Source: Balanoglossus misakiensis
Lineage: Eukaryota; Hemichordata
DNA: 64,000 nt
Direction: 5' to 3'
Assembly (NCBI GenBank): GCA_040954595.2
Contig: CM082578.2
Location: 6,262,001 to 6,326,000, forward strand
The first letter of the stretch is position 1. Each line of letters starts with the position of its first letter. Made by a program: the position numbers and the translations under genes. A model generated the notes under the pieces. That model saw nothing but the letters and a program-made list of their open reading frames with translations, did no database searches and was not told the origin of the DNA. Below are positions 24,801 through 37,370 of the stretch, in pieces.

Positions 24801-27800
24801 CCATGATTGTTTTCAAAAATCGACGAAATTTTCAGATTTCGCAAAGTCGAAAAATTGTCATTTTCTGTTGATTTTCATGAGCTATAACCCATGCTTTTTT
24901 TCAAAAATCGACGAAATTTTGAAATTTCGCAAAGTAGAAAAATTGTCATTTTCTGATGATTTTCATAAGCTATAACCCATGATTTTTTTCAAAAATCGAC
25001 GAAATTTTCAGATTTCGCAAAGTCGAAAAATTGTCATTTTCTGATGATTTTCATGAGCTATAACCCATGATTGTTTTCAAAAATCGACAAAATTTGAAAT
25101 TTCGCAAAGTCGAAAAATTGTCATTTTCTGTTGATTTTCATGAGCTATAACCCATGATTTTTTTCAAAAATCGACGAAATTTTGAAATTTCGCAAAGTAG
25201 AAAAATTGTCATTTTCTGATGATTTTCATGAGCTATAACCCATGATTTTTTTCAAAAATCGACGAAATTTTGAAATTTCGCAAAGTCGAAAAATTGTCAT
25301 TTTCTGATGATTTTCATGAGCTATAACCCATGATTTTTTCAAAAATCGACGAAATTTTGAAATTTCGCAAAGTCGAAAAATTGTCATTTTCTGATGATTT
25401 TCATGAGCTATAACCCATGATTTTTTTCAAAAATCGACGAAATTTTGAAATTTCGCAAAGTCAAAAAATTGTCATTTTCTGATGATTTTCATGAGCTATA
25501 ACCCATGATTTTTTCAAAAATCGACGAAATTTTGAAATTTCGCAAAGTCGAAAAATTGTCATTTTCTGATGATTTTCATGAGCTATAACCCATGATTTTT
25601 TTCAAAAATCGACGAAATTATCAGATTTCGCAAGGTCAAAAAATTGTCATTTTCTGATGATTTTCATGAGCAATAACCCATGATTTTTTTCAAAAATCGA
25701 CGAAATTTTGAAATTTCGCAAAGTCGAAAAATTGTCATTTTCTGATGATTTTCATGAGCTATAACCCATGATTTTTTTCAAAAATCGACGAAATTTTCAG
25801 ATTTCGCAAAGTCGAAAAATTGTCATTTTCTGATGATTTTCATGAGCTATAACCCATGATTTTTTTCAAAAATCGACGAAATTTTGAAATTTCGCAAAGT
25901 CGAAAAATATTTATTTTCTGATGATTTTCATGAGCTATAACCCGTGATTTTTTTCGAAAATCGACGAAATTTTCAGATTTCGCAAAGTCAAAAAATTGTC
26001 ATTTTCTGATGATTTTCATGAGCAATAACCCATGATTTTTTTCAAAAATCGACGAAATTTTCAGATTTCGCAAAGTCGAAAAATTGTCATTTTCTGATGA
26101 TTTTCATGAGCTATAACCCATGATTTTTTTCAAAAATCGACGAAATTTTGAAATTTCGCAAAGTCGAAAAATATTTATTTTCTGATGATTTTCATGAGCT
26201 ATAACCCATGATTTTTTTCAAAAATCGACGAAATTTTCAGATATCGTAAAGTCGAAAAATTGTCATTTTCTGTTGATTTTCTTGAGCTATAACCCATGAT
26301 TTTTTTCAAAAATCGACGAAATTTTGAAATTTCGCAAAGTCGAAAAATTGTCATTTTCTGATGATTTTCATGAGCTATAACCCATGATTTTTTCAAAAAT
26401 CGGCGAAATTTTCAGATTTCGCAAAGTCGAAAAATTGTCATTTTCTGATGATTTTCATGAGCTATAACCCATGATTTTTTTCAAAAATTGACGAAATTTT
26501 GAAATTTCGCAAAGTCGAAAAATTGTTATTTTCTGATGATTTTCATGAGCTATAACCCATGATTTTTTTCAATAATCGACGAAATTTTCAGATTTCGCAA
26601 AGTCGAAAAATTATCATTTTCTGATGATTTTCATGAGCTATAACCCATGATTTTTTTCAAAAATCGACGAAATTTTCAGATTTCGCAAAGTCGAAAAATT
26701 ATCATTTTCTGATGATTTTCATGAGCTATAACCCATGATTGTTTTCAAAAATCGACAAAATTTGAAATTTCGCAAAGTCGAAAAATTGTCATTTTCTGAT
26801 GATTTTCATGAGCTATAACCCATGATTGTTTTCAAAAATCGACGAAATTTTCAGATTTCGCAAAGTCGAAAAATTGTCATTTTCTGTTGATTTTCATGAG
26901 CTATAACCCATGCTTTTTTTCAAAAATCGACGAAATTTTGAAATTTCGCAAAGTAGAAAAATTGTCATTTTCTGATGATTTTCATAAGCTATAACCCATG
27001 ATTTTTTTCAAAAATCGACGAAATTTTCAGATTTCGCAAAGTCGAAAAATTGTCATTTTCTGATGATTTTCATGAGCTATAACCCATGATTGTTTTCAAA
27101 AATCGACAAAATTTGAAATTTCGCAAAGTCGAAAAATTGTCATTTTCTGTTGATTTTCATGAGCTATAACCCATGATTTTTTTCAAAAATCGACGAAATT
27201 TTGAAATTTCGCTAAGTAGAAAAATTGTCATTTTCTGATGATTTTCATGAGCTATAACCCATGATTTTTTTCAAAAATCGACGAAATTTTGAAATTTCGC
27301 AAAGTCGAAAAATTGTCATTTTCTGATGATTTTCATGAGCTATAACCCATGATTTTTTCAAAAATCGACGAAATTTTGAAATTTCGCAAAGTCGAAAAAT
27401 TGTCATTTTCTGATGATTTTCACGAGCTATAACCCATGATTTTTTTCAAAAATCGACGAAATTATCAGATTTCGCAAGGTCAAAAAATTGTCATTTTCTG
27501 ATGATTTTCATGAGCAATAACCCATGATTTTTTTTCAAAAATCGACGAAATTTTGAAATTTCGCAAAGTCGAAAAATTGTCATTTTCTGATGATTTTCAT
27601 GAGCTATAACCCATGATTTTTTTCAAAAATCGACGAAATTTTGAAATTTCGCAAAGTCGAAAAATATTTATTTTCTGATGATTTTCATGAGCTATAACCC
27701 ATGATTTTTTTCGAAAATCGACGAAATTTTCAGATTTCGCAAAGTCAAAAAATTGTCATTTTCTGATGATTTTCATGAGCAATAACCCATGATTTTTTTC

Positions 27801-30800
27801 AAAAATCGACGAAATTTTCAGATTTCGCAAAGTCGAAAAATTGTCATTTTCTGATGATTTTCATGAGCTATAACCCATGATTTTTTTCAAAAATCGACGA
27901 AATTTTGAAATTTCGCAAAGTCAAAAAATTGTCATTTTCTGATGATTTTCATGAGCTATAACCCATGATTTTTTCAAAAATCGACGAAATTTTGAAATTT
28001 CGCAAAGTCGAAAAATTGTCATTTTCTGATGATTTTCATGAGCTATAACCCATGATTTTTTTCAAAAATCGACGAAATTATCAGATTTCGCAAGGTCAAA
28101 AAATTGTCATTTTCTGATGATTTTCATGAGCAATAACCCATGATTTTTTTCAAAAATCGACGAAATTTTGAAATTTCGCAAAGTCGAAAAATTGTCATTT
28201 TCTGATGATTTTCATGAGCTATAACCCATGATTTTTTTCAAAAATCGACGAAATTATCAGATTTCGCAAGGTCGAAAAATTGTCATTTTCTGATGATTTT
28301 CATGAGCTATAACCCATGATTTTTTTCAAAAATCGACGAAATTTTGAAATTTCGCAAAGTCGAAAAATATTTATTTTCTGATGATTTTCATGAGCTATAA
28401 CCCGTGATTTTTTTCGAAAATCGACGAAATTTTCAGATTTCGCAAAGTCAAAAAATTGTCATTTTCTGATGATTTTCATGAGCAATAACCCATGATTTTT
28501 TTCAAAAATCGACGAAATTTTCAGATTTCGCAAAGTCGAAAAATTGTCATTTTCTGATGATTTTCATGAGCTATAACCCATGATTTTTTTCAAAAATCGA
28601 CGAAATTTTGAAATTTCGCAAAGTCGAAAAATATTTATTTTCTGATGATTTTCATGAGCTATAACCCATGATTTTTTTCAAAAATCGACGAAATTTTCAG
28701 ATATTGCAAAGTCGAAAAATTGTCATTTTCTGTTGATTTTCTTGAGCTATTTTTTTCAAAAATCGACGAAATTTTGAAATTTCGCAAAGTCGAAAAATTG
28801 TCATTTTCTGATGATTTTCATGAGCTATAACCCATGATTTTTTCAAAAATCGGCGAAATTTTCAGATTTCGCAAAGTCGAAAAATTGTCATTTTCTGATG
28901 ATTTTCATGAGCTATAACCCATGATTTTTTTCAAAAATTGACGAAATTTTGAAATTTCGCAAAGTCGAAAAATTGTTATTTTCTGATGATTTTCATGAGC
29001 TATAACCCATGATTTTTTTCAATAATCGACGAAATTTTCAGATTTCGCAAAGTCGAAAAATTATCATTTTCTGATGATTTTCATGAGCTATAACCCATGA
29101 TTTTTTTCAAAAATCGACGAAATTTTCAGATTTCGCAAAGTCGAAAAATTATCATTTTCTGATGATTTTCATGAGCTATAACCCATGATTGTTTTCAAAA
29201 ATCGACAAAATTTGAAATTTCGCAAAGTCGAAAAATTGTCATTTTCTGTTGATTTTCATGAGCTATAACCCATGCTTTTTTTCAAAAATCGACGAAATTT
29301 TGAAATTTCGCAAAGTAGAAAAATTGTCATTTTCTGATGATTTTCATAAGCTATAACCCATGATTTTTTTCAAAAATCGACGAAATTTTGAAATTTCGCA
29401 AAGTCGAAAAATTGTCATTTTCTGATGATTTTCATGAGCTATAACCCATGATTTTTTCAAAAATCGACGAAATTTTCAGATTTCGCAAAGTCGAAAAATT
29501 ATCATTTTCTGATGATTTTCATGAGCTATAACCCATGACTTTTTTCAAAAATCGACGAAATTTTCAGATATCGCAAAGTCGAAAAATTGTCATTTTCTGT
29601 TGATTTTCTTGAGCTATAACCCATGATTTTTTTCAAAAATCGACGAAATTTTGAAATTTCGCAAAGTCGAAAAATTGTCATTTTCTGATGATTTTCATGA
29701 GCTATAACCCATGATTTTTTCAAAAATCGGCGAAATTTTCAGATTTCGCAAAGTCGAAAAATTGTCATTTTCTGATGATTTTCATGAGCTATAACCCATG
29801 ATTTTTTTCAAAAATTGACGAAATTTTGAAATTTCGCAAAGTCGAAAAATTGTTATTTTCTGATGATTTTCATGAGCTATAACCCATGATTTTTTTCAAA
29901 AATCGACGAAATTTTCAGATTTCGCAAAGTCGAAAAATTATCATTTTCTGATGATTTTCATGAGCTATAACCCATGATTTTTTTCAAAAATCGACGAAAT
30001 TTTCAGATTTCGCAAAGTCGAAAAATTGTCATTTTCTGATGATTTTCATGAGCTATAACCCATGATTGTTTTCAAAAATCGACAAAATTTGAAATTTCGC
30101 AAAGTCGAAAAATTGTCATTTTCTGTTGATTTTCATGAGCTATAACCCATGCTTTTTTTCAAAAATCGACGAAATTTTGAAATTTCGCAAAGTAGAAAAA
30201 TTGTCATTTTCTGATGATTTTCATAAGCTATAACCCATGATTTTTTTCAAAAATCGACGAAATTTTGAAATTTCGCAAAGTCGAAAAATTGTCATTTTCT
30301 GATGATTTTCATGAGCTATAACCCATGATTTTTTCAAAAATCGACGAAATTTTCAGATTTCGCAAAGTCGAAAAATTATCATTTTCTGATGATTTTCATG
30401 AGCTATAATCCATGATTTTTTCAAAAATCGACAAAATTTGAAATTTCACAAAGTCGAAAAATTGTCATTTTCTGACCATTTTCATGAGCTATAACCCATG
30501 ATTTTTTTCAAAAATCGACGAAATTTTGAAATTTCGCAAAGTCGAAAAATTGTCATTTTCTGATGATTTTCATGAGCTATAACCCATGATTTTTTTCGAA
30601 AATCGACGAAATTTTCAGATTTCGCAAAGTCAAAAAATTGTCATTTTCTGATGATTTTCATGAGCAATAAACCATGATTTTTTTCAAAAATCGACGAAAT
30701 TTTCAGATTTCGCAAAGTCGAAAAATTGTCATTTTCTGATGATTTTCATGAGCTATAACCCATGATTGTTTTCAAAAATCGACAAAATTTGAAATTTCGC

Positions 30801-31677
30801 AAAGTCGAAAAATTGTCATTTTCTGATGATTTTCATGAGCTATATAACCCATGATTCTTTCAAAAATCGGCGAAATTTTCAGATTTCGCAAAGTCGAAAA
30901 ATTGTCATTTTCTGATGATTTTCATGAGCTATAACCCATGATTTTTTCAAAAATCGGCGAAATTTTCAGATTTCGCAAGGTCAAAAAATTGTCATTTTCT
31001 GATGATTTTCATGAGCTATAACCCATGATTGTTTTCAAAAATCGACGAAATTTTCAGATTTCGCAAAGTCGACAAATTGTCATTTTCTGATGATTTTCAT
31101 GAGCAATAACCCATGATTTTTTTCAAAAATCGACGAAATTTTCAGATTTCGCAAAGTCGAAAAATTGTCATTTTCTGATGATTTTCATGAGCTATACCCC
31201 ATGATTGTTTTCAAAAATCGACAAAATTTGAAATTTCGCAAAGTCGAAAAATTGTCATTTTCTGATGATTTTCATGAGCTATAACCCATGATTTTTTTCA
31301 AAAATCGACGAAATTTTCAGATTTCGCAAAGTCGAAAAATTGTCATTTTCTGATGATTTTCATGAGCTATAACCCATGATTTTTTCAAAAAAAGACAAAA
31401 TTTGAAATTTCGCAAAGTCGAAAAATTGTCATTTTCTGATGATTTTCATGAGCTATATAACCCATGATTTTTTTCAAAAATCGGCGAAATTTTCAGATTT
31501 CGCAAAGTCGAAGAATTGTCATTTTCTGATGATTTTCATGAGCTATAACCCATGATTTTTTTCAAAAATCGACGAAATTTTCAGATTTCGCAAAGTCGAA
31601 AAATTGTCATTTGCTGATGATTTTCATGAGCTATAACCCATGATTTTTTCAAAAATCGGCGAAATTTTCCGATTTCG
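18811..31677. repeat. 88-bp satellite array, about 146 tandem monomers
   Basis: One uninterrupted head-to-tail array. Monomer starts such as 18811, 18899 and 18987 are exactly 88 bp apart, and 12,867 bp corresponds to about 146 monomers. A monomer starts CATGAGCTATAACCCATGA, then a T-run of 6-8, CAAAAATCGACGAAATTTT, a variable centre, TTTCGCAAAGTCGAAAAATT and GTCATTTTCTGATGATTTT. Variants at the centre (TCAGA or GAAA), in the T-run, in CGCAAAGTC (CGYAAGGTC, CAAAGTAG) and in AAATTGTCA (AAATATTTA) define subfamilies. Blocks of variants recur at fixed offsets, showing higher-order duplication. The array begins at monomer position 1 and stops mid-monomer after TTTCGC. No transposon or unique DNA interrupts it. 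A 65-residue minus-strand frame recurs but is a by-product of periodicity. Confidence 0.98.
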
Positions 31678-34600
31678 CTATTAAAATGGCTTCACATATC
31701 TTCGAAGGCGTTCCTCTGGTCTCCGGGAAGTAGCTATGGACAAATGTATTTGGCGTCACGCAATGATATCGGGATTCTTCAAGTCTAAAACATGTGTTCT
31801 GCACTGGTGAAAGGTCGCTTGGAAAGGGTAAGGGCGGCTTCATTCTAGATAAAGCCGATAATACAGTCCTCGCACGATAAAAATGTCGCCGAAACTGATC
31901 GATTTCTTCTTATTAACGGTAACAGCGCAGGGCAATTTGGTCGTTATACGTACAATTATAAATCGGGAGCATTTCCAAGATGAGGTCATTAACTGATAAA
32001 GGAATATCTTGCAAGTAAGATAAGAATGGCGTGCAGGTACATGTATGTGCACAATCAATGTCGGACGCAAAAAGTTCAGGATTACTATGAAAACGGACAA
32101 TCACCGGAGAATAAGAATTGTAACAACATAGTAATGCATAATAAATGCGTTTAAAGGTGTACCGTGAAGACGTGATGGTGCACATTTCCGTGTGACTACC
32201 CAGTAAAATTGGCTATATCTCAACTTTTCATGGAGACTGCGGCCATGTTTGCACAAATGGCTGTTTACATGTACATGTAATATCTAGTTAGAAAGTTTTG
32301 TTAAAGGGAGTTCATTTTCTGCAATATCGATCAACTTGTAGACCTTTCAAGAACTTTTTGTCTGAACGGTAAACCGCATGTGTTTTTACAGCCTTGAGAT
32401 CTACCACTACGGCCGGACTGGATGCGTCGTTTTCTGGAGTGAACTCGCTTTTGCAGTAGGAACGGCGTGTATGTCGTTCTAGGCAATGTGCAGAATGTAT
32501 TGCATGATCTGCCATCAAAAGCTATACTTCCGCGAGACACGTACACTACGTTCGTTGCTCGAGGGTAGAATTTTTGCTGTGAAACTATAGTAATTGACGG
32601 AGATGGAATTATTTTTTTTAAAACTTTGCCGTGAACCATAAATAAAGCTTGTTTAATACGGACATGAAGAATGCGAATGCAAAAATCTACAAAAATTCCA
32701 GCGTTGACTACAGACAATCTACGGAAAATGCAGCCGTGTTGCCTATACCTACATTTGTGTACACTACGTTTATTGACCGTACCAGCGAGCACTTGTGTTA
32801 GCCTGAGGGTAATACGTGGCAATTTTTCACAATCACAGTCCGGTAACCCTTTGATGAGAACGAAGTGCCGATCTTTAATGACCTGTTACGAGTGATAGGC
32901 TATGATCAAGCAGGTCGCAGGGTCAAATGCCCTCCCTTATTTAATCGATCTTGGAAATTGACTTACTTATCACATCAAACTCGTGATACTTACTGTTGCC
33001 AAGGTGAACGCGTCAAAAGAATGATTATTTTTTTCTGATCTCCTCTTCAAAATTGTTATTTATCGGTTTATGTGCGATCACCCAAGGCTGTGGTTGGTGC
33101 GCCGGACTTTGGAATTATGTACAGTAATGAATACCACATTTTCGTGTGATTGGATATAAAGAATCTATGGCACGAATAACCATGGGGTGCTAACCTTATA
33201 ACATTACATACGCAGATCACATTGAGTATTGCACACTGCAGAACTAAACTGATCAATTGAAAACTGGTAATGATTATGTCTTTGAAAGGTAGATTTATAT
33301 AAGAAGGCTTCTCGTAATTGTATTCTTTGGCTATCACCGCCAGTTGCGCGATTAGATTGCGATTCGTCCAACTCAAATTGATACAAATTATACCCTGCCA
33401 TTAGCGCAAACCATTCCAGTTGGTGAAAGTATGCACGTAAGCAACGGACTCCACATGGCAGTTCCCGGACTCAACTTCACAGGTTGAAATAGAGCCACTG
33501 TGCCCATTTTCTTGATATACCCCCCCCCCCCCCCAGGGTAATGAAGCCTTACATTTGTAATGAATGGTTATGTCGCGTGTAATTGGAAGGTACTTTCACT
33601 CTCGCTATTTTAACATACGGTCATATAAACTGGTATCAACGCAAGTACCATTGACAGGAGCGAGGCGCAAGTCCGGATCACCGAAATGAGCAGAACAATA
33701 TGCGCTTCTTCCGCCCATTAAAAGACGATGCATCTCCGCCTGCCTCCATAGTACTCGTAAAACGATGTAAGCGTATGTCTAAAAATACGCCCACTTTTAA
33801 AACGCACGGTCTTCCGAAAGTGCAATATGTTCTTATACATTACTTTATTTTCAGTGACATGAGGCCACAATATTAACCCATCGGTAAGTATTCTGTCGTT
33901 TTTTTTTTTCAAACAGGAGCTGCAGAAAAATTGCACGTGTGTAAATGCAGGTCGCTCGAACTCCGCTCAGCTGTCTACATGTCCATGTTTCTCAGGCTTT
34001 TTGCCGGGAGAATCTCTTTGTGAAATATGCGCCTTGACGCGGTATTCGAGGTTTTGATTACAAACTCAGACACCTCTGACTTAAACTGACAATGCACGAG
34101 CACCTTAGCGAAGATTTGCTATCATCTCGTGCTTTTCTTACGTCAGCCGCTCGTGTAGTGTCTGGCCACCATGTTTTCCCCTCCCTGGGCATACTAACAT
34201 TCATCTAAGGCGCCAACATTTAATTTGCCCCCGGCATTCAAGAGACTTCTCTCGGCCCAGACTCAGTAATAAGCTCCGCCGTTCAGTTGTTATCCACATT
34301 TGCGAAAGACGACTAACCGAGTCGTAACAAGAAACCTTTTTTTATGTTTGAAAGTCTTCGTGAATGAAGTGCGCTTTCTCTCTCGGTCTTCAGGTAAGAT
34401 TGTGACGTGTGGCGCATGCGTGTAACATTTTTTTCTGCTATAATTGAATTCGTGTGACTGTTACGGCAATATGGACATGGCAAGGCCGTAATTCACGGTT
34501 TTATTCGCACCCAGTAAGAATGCTCCAAACGCATTGCAATAAGAGTACCCCCTCTCTAATGCTATCAAGTGGAATGGGTTATTCGTGAAAAATAGCTGAA

Positions 34601-36614
34601 GTAATCAACTGGTTGTTATTACATGCACAAAAGGGTTCAATACTTTGTTATGATGATCTTTTTCTGCAATGACTTTGAGTAATAAAGTCAAATGGAAACT
34701 GCTTGAATGGCAAAAAATCCAAACATGTAGGCAAGATTTAAATTACATGTACGTTTTAGTATTACCAAGTACTTGCCCACTGGCTTGTATTGAACAACGC
34801 GAATATGTCCACTTACAGATTATTAGGCTCTGAGGAAAGTTTATAGTAAATGGCTCTGTTTAATTGGTTTGTAATACGACATCATGTCCAACTGATAAAA
34901 AGCGAATTGCCTTGTCCACAATCAAATAGAAATGTGACAAATAAAATATGCTCATATTAAGTGGCGGAACAAGGTCTCTAGGATGAATAAGCGTATCCAG
35001 CTAACAGACTACTGTTCTATTCATTACGGGGGATTTCTTTCGATTAGCAAGAAATCTGGCAGCTATAGCCTGTGAATAATATTTGACATCGTTAAATATA
35101 TTGTGGTGTGTTGTGTCGTGTTGTGTTGTGTTGTGTTGTGTTGTGGTGTGTTGTGTCGTGTCGTGTCGTGTTGTGTTGTGTTGTGTTGTGTTGTGTTGTG
35201 TTGTGTTGTGTCGTGTCGTGTCGTGTCGTGTCGTGTTGTGTTGTGTTGTGTTGTGTTGTGCAGGCAAACGATATGGTCATGCCTTACTGGGCAGCCATTA
35301 TACATGTATGTCCAGGAAATGTCGACCATCTTTATGTCACTTCTTTATGTCTAGTCTATAGTGTATAGTGCATACGTCATAGAACTAAGTAGACGACATT
35401 AAGCTGCTCATACCGTTTTAATTGGTAATCGTACGTCATGGAATAAACGGACTGCAATGGAGAGGATTGAGCAGGGAGTTAGGGTACTACAAAACCTAAA
35501 TCCTAAAGAGATGCAATTATTTCAGATCTACGTGTACTACACGCGATGCATCGAGCCCTTAAGTCAAATTGTGATTCTGGAAACCAGTGATATGCATAGG
35601 AGTCTAGAAAATATCAATAGAAATACTCACTGGCAGTAAGATTACGTATTTTCTTTCATGGCGACGACATTTCAACACCAGTTGCGCCTTTTGCTTGACA
35701 GGAAAACTTAACGTTATTTAGTGTTCCTCAATTATAATTTTTTTAAATTGAGGCGTTCACCAGCGCGTCTCAGGTGCTCACGCTTTGGGAAGTAAGTGTA
35801 GGGCGTTAGGGCATGCTACAGAAGACCGAATTGCAGGGTCGACTTCTTGTGTACAAAGAGAACGGACGAAAGTGATCATGCAAGGACGTCTGCGTTGTCG
35901 GACTGCAATGCCACAGGAAGATACATGTGCCTTCAGACTTCACTTCTTATCGTCTTTCAGTATAGGTAATATGAGACCTTGTTTCGCCCACCCATGTGCA
36001 GAAAATGCCGTGCCCCAGGGACCGGGTGTACGCTGTCACTCCAATTTCATCCTAATCCACACACCTGACTTTCTGTCATCGGAATCCTATTATTATTCAA
36101 AGGCATCCCGTATTGAGTGACACGACAGAAGTCTTTGCATGGCACTATTATAATTGCTTTCGGTGTTGTACTGGGCTTGCTCTTCTAAGAGGGGATGTTC
36201 AATTAAGCTTTTCATGGGATTCCTACAAAAGGATCGCAGTCACAATGGCGACCTATAGACGACAGAAATGTTCTTCTAATGAACTGACTGTCTGCAGTTA
36301 AGAAGTAATAGTTGCATTGCAGACAGAGAATTAGTCGAGCTGACCCCCGTCGACCTCTCCTTTAATCGCCCTGTGCGTTTCCTTCCGGCAGTCATGGAGC
36401 ACCAAATCTCTCGAATTATTTACGCATCTGCGTTGACTGTCTTTTCGCCTCAGGATTTACTAGAAGACCTTTCTTTTAACCATCAAATGACTTTCAATCA
36501 GACTCCTATATACATTAAAATGACCTGCTCCAACATAGTATACCCACTCTCCTAAACTCCTGGAACACAGCAGACACACATTTGAGACAGTAATGTGTTT
36601 TTTATTATTATTTC
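31678..36614. other. No gene recognised, right flank of the satellite
   Basis: Non-coding DNA. Open frames at 31649-32185, 32331-32822 and 35785-36120 carry no recognisable features. A C15 homopolymer lies at 33520-33534 and the TTGTG minisatellite at 35101-35261. Confidence 0.4.
35101..35261. repeat. (TTGTG/TCGTG)n pentanucleotide repeat
   Basis: About 32 units of 5 bp, TTGTG with blocks of TCGTG and occasional TGGTG. All three frames stay open on each strand (Cys/Val-rich on +, Thr/His/Gln-rich on -), which explains several false reading frames here. Confidence 0.95.
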
Positions 36615-36615
36615 A

Positions 36616-36621
36616 ACTTTT
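36616..36621 (-). terminator. Candidate poly(A) signal of the orphan exon
   Basis: AATAAA on the minus strand (AGATTTAATAAAAGTTG, position approximate within a few bases), about 110 bases after the stop codon at 36728-36730. Confidence 0.4.
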
Positions 36622-36727
36622 ATTAAATCTACAGAACAAATAGAACAGAGATTACAAAACAAAAGGCCAATACCGTTTACCACCTGCAGGTGGCGCTGTA
36701 CAGAAAACAATTCGTCCCTCGCGGCTC

Positions 36728-36844
36728 TTACTCTAAATCTTGCTGGTTGAGAGAGAGCTCCATGCAATTCTGCAGAGCGGGTTGTAGATCAAAGTTTTCG
36801 CTGAGGTGACCGATGAGAGTGTTGACTCCGCGCTTCACGCTGTT
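36728..36844 (-). CDS. Orphan terminal coding exon, gene unknown
   Basis: On the minus strand an AG at 36846-36845 is followed by 38 sense codons and TAA at 36728. The peptide begins NSVKRGVNTLIGHLSENF and ends ELSLNQQDLE. Third codon positions are strongly C/G-rich, unlike the flanks, and a canonical AATAAA follows about 110 bases later, so it looks like a last exon. I found no upstream exon in phase, and the next gene in this direction (the sulfotransferase at 37371-41378) already has its own complete 3' end. The acceptor lacks a good pyrimidine tract. It could be the end of a gene with distant exons, an alternative 3' exon, or a relic. I do not recognise the protein. Confidence 0.4.
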   Translation of the reverse strand, partial: NSVKRGVNTLIGHLSENFDLQPALQNCMELSLNQQDLE

Positions 36845-37164
36845 CTGATCTTCACACAAATATTTTTTTTATAATTTGAACTACAGCAGGAACAAATGAA
36901 AGGTACGTTTTTTTCTGGTTAGTGGAGATAACGTTTGAGCATCTTATATAATTTTCTTGATATTTGATCTATTTCACAATCATGCGCACAGTAGCAGGCA
37001 AACCAGATCTTATTGTTTATTACATTAAGTCTATAATAGTCCAATAACTGCCATATTTTTCATTATTTACATTATTGGTATACACAAACACACAATCAAC
37101 GTTTGTTTGTGGCTGCACGTTTATAAATACGAACAATTTAAGTAATACACGAATGCCGCACCCG

Positions 37165-37170
37165 TTTATT
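37165..37170 (-). terminator. Candidate poly(A) signal of the sulfotransferase gene
   Basis: AATAAA on the minus strand, about 200 bases after the sulfotransferase stop codon at 37371-37373. Confidence 0.45.
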
Positions 37171-37370
37171 CAACCGCCCATTGTAAGAGTCCACAACTAT
37201 ACCGGGAATAATGCGAATATGGGTACCAGGTAGGCCCACTATTTGAAAATCCCCACAAATTCAAAATGGCGTTTCTGTCGACTGAGGTTAAGGGGAATAT
37301 GGAAGTAATATATCGAATAAACTGCTGGCGGGTTTTACAAATGTTGGAATAGGCATAAAGAGAGAGAATA

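Noticed and set aside
22421-29723. Identical 65-residue minus-strand frames at 22421, 26199 and 29526
   Set aside because: They recur because satellite blocks are duplicated. They cover monomers in shifting frames, and T-run changes or small deletions break them elsewhere.
18811-31677. CRISPR-like direct repeats
   Set aside because: Units are contiguous with no unique spacers and the context is an animal genome; this is a satellite.
35001-35368. Cys/Val-rich and Thr/His-rich frames
   Set aside because: All arise from the 5-bp repeat, open in every frame on both strands.
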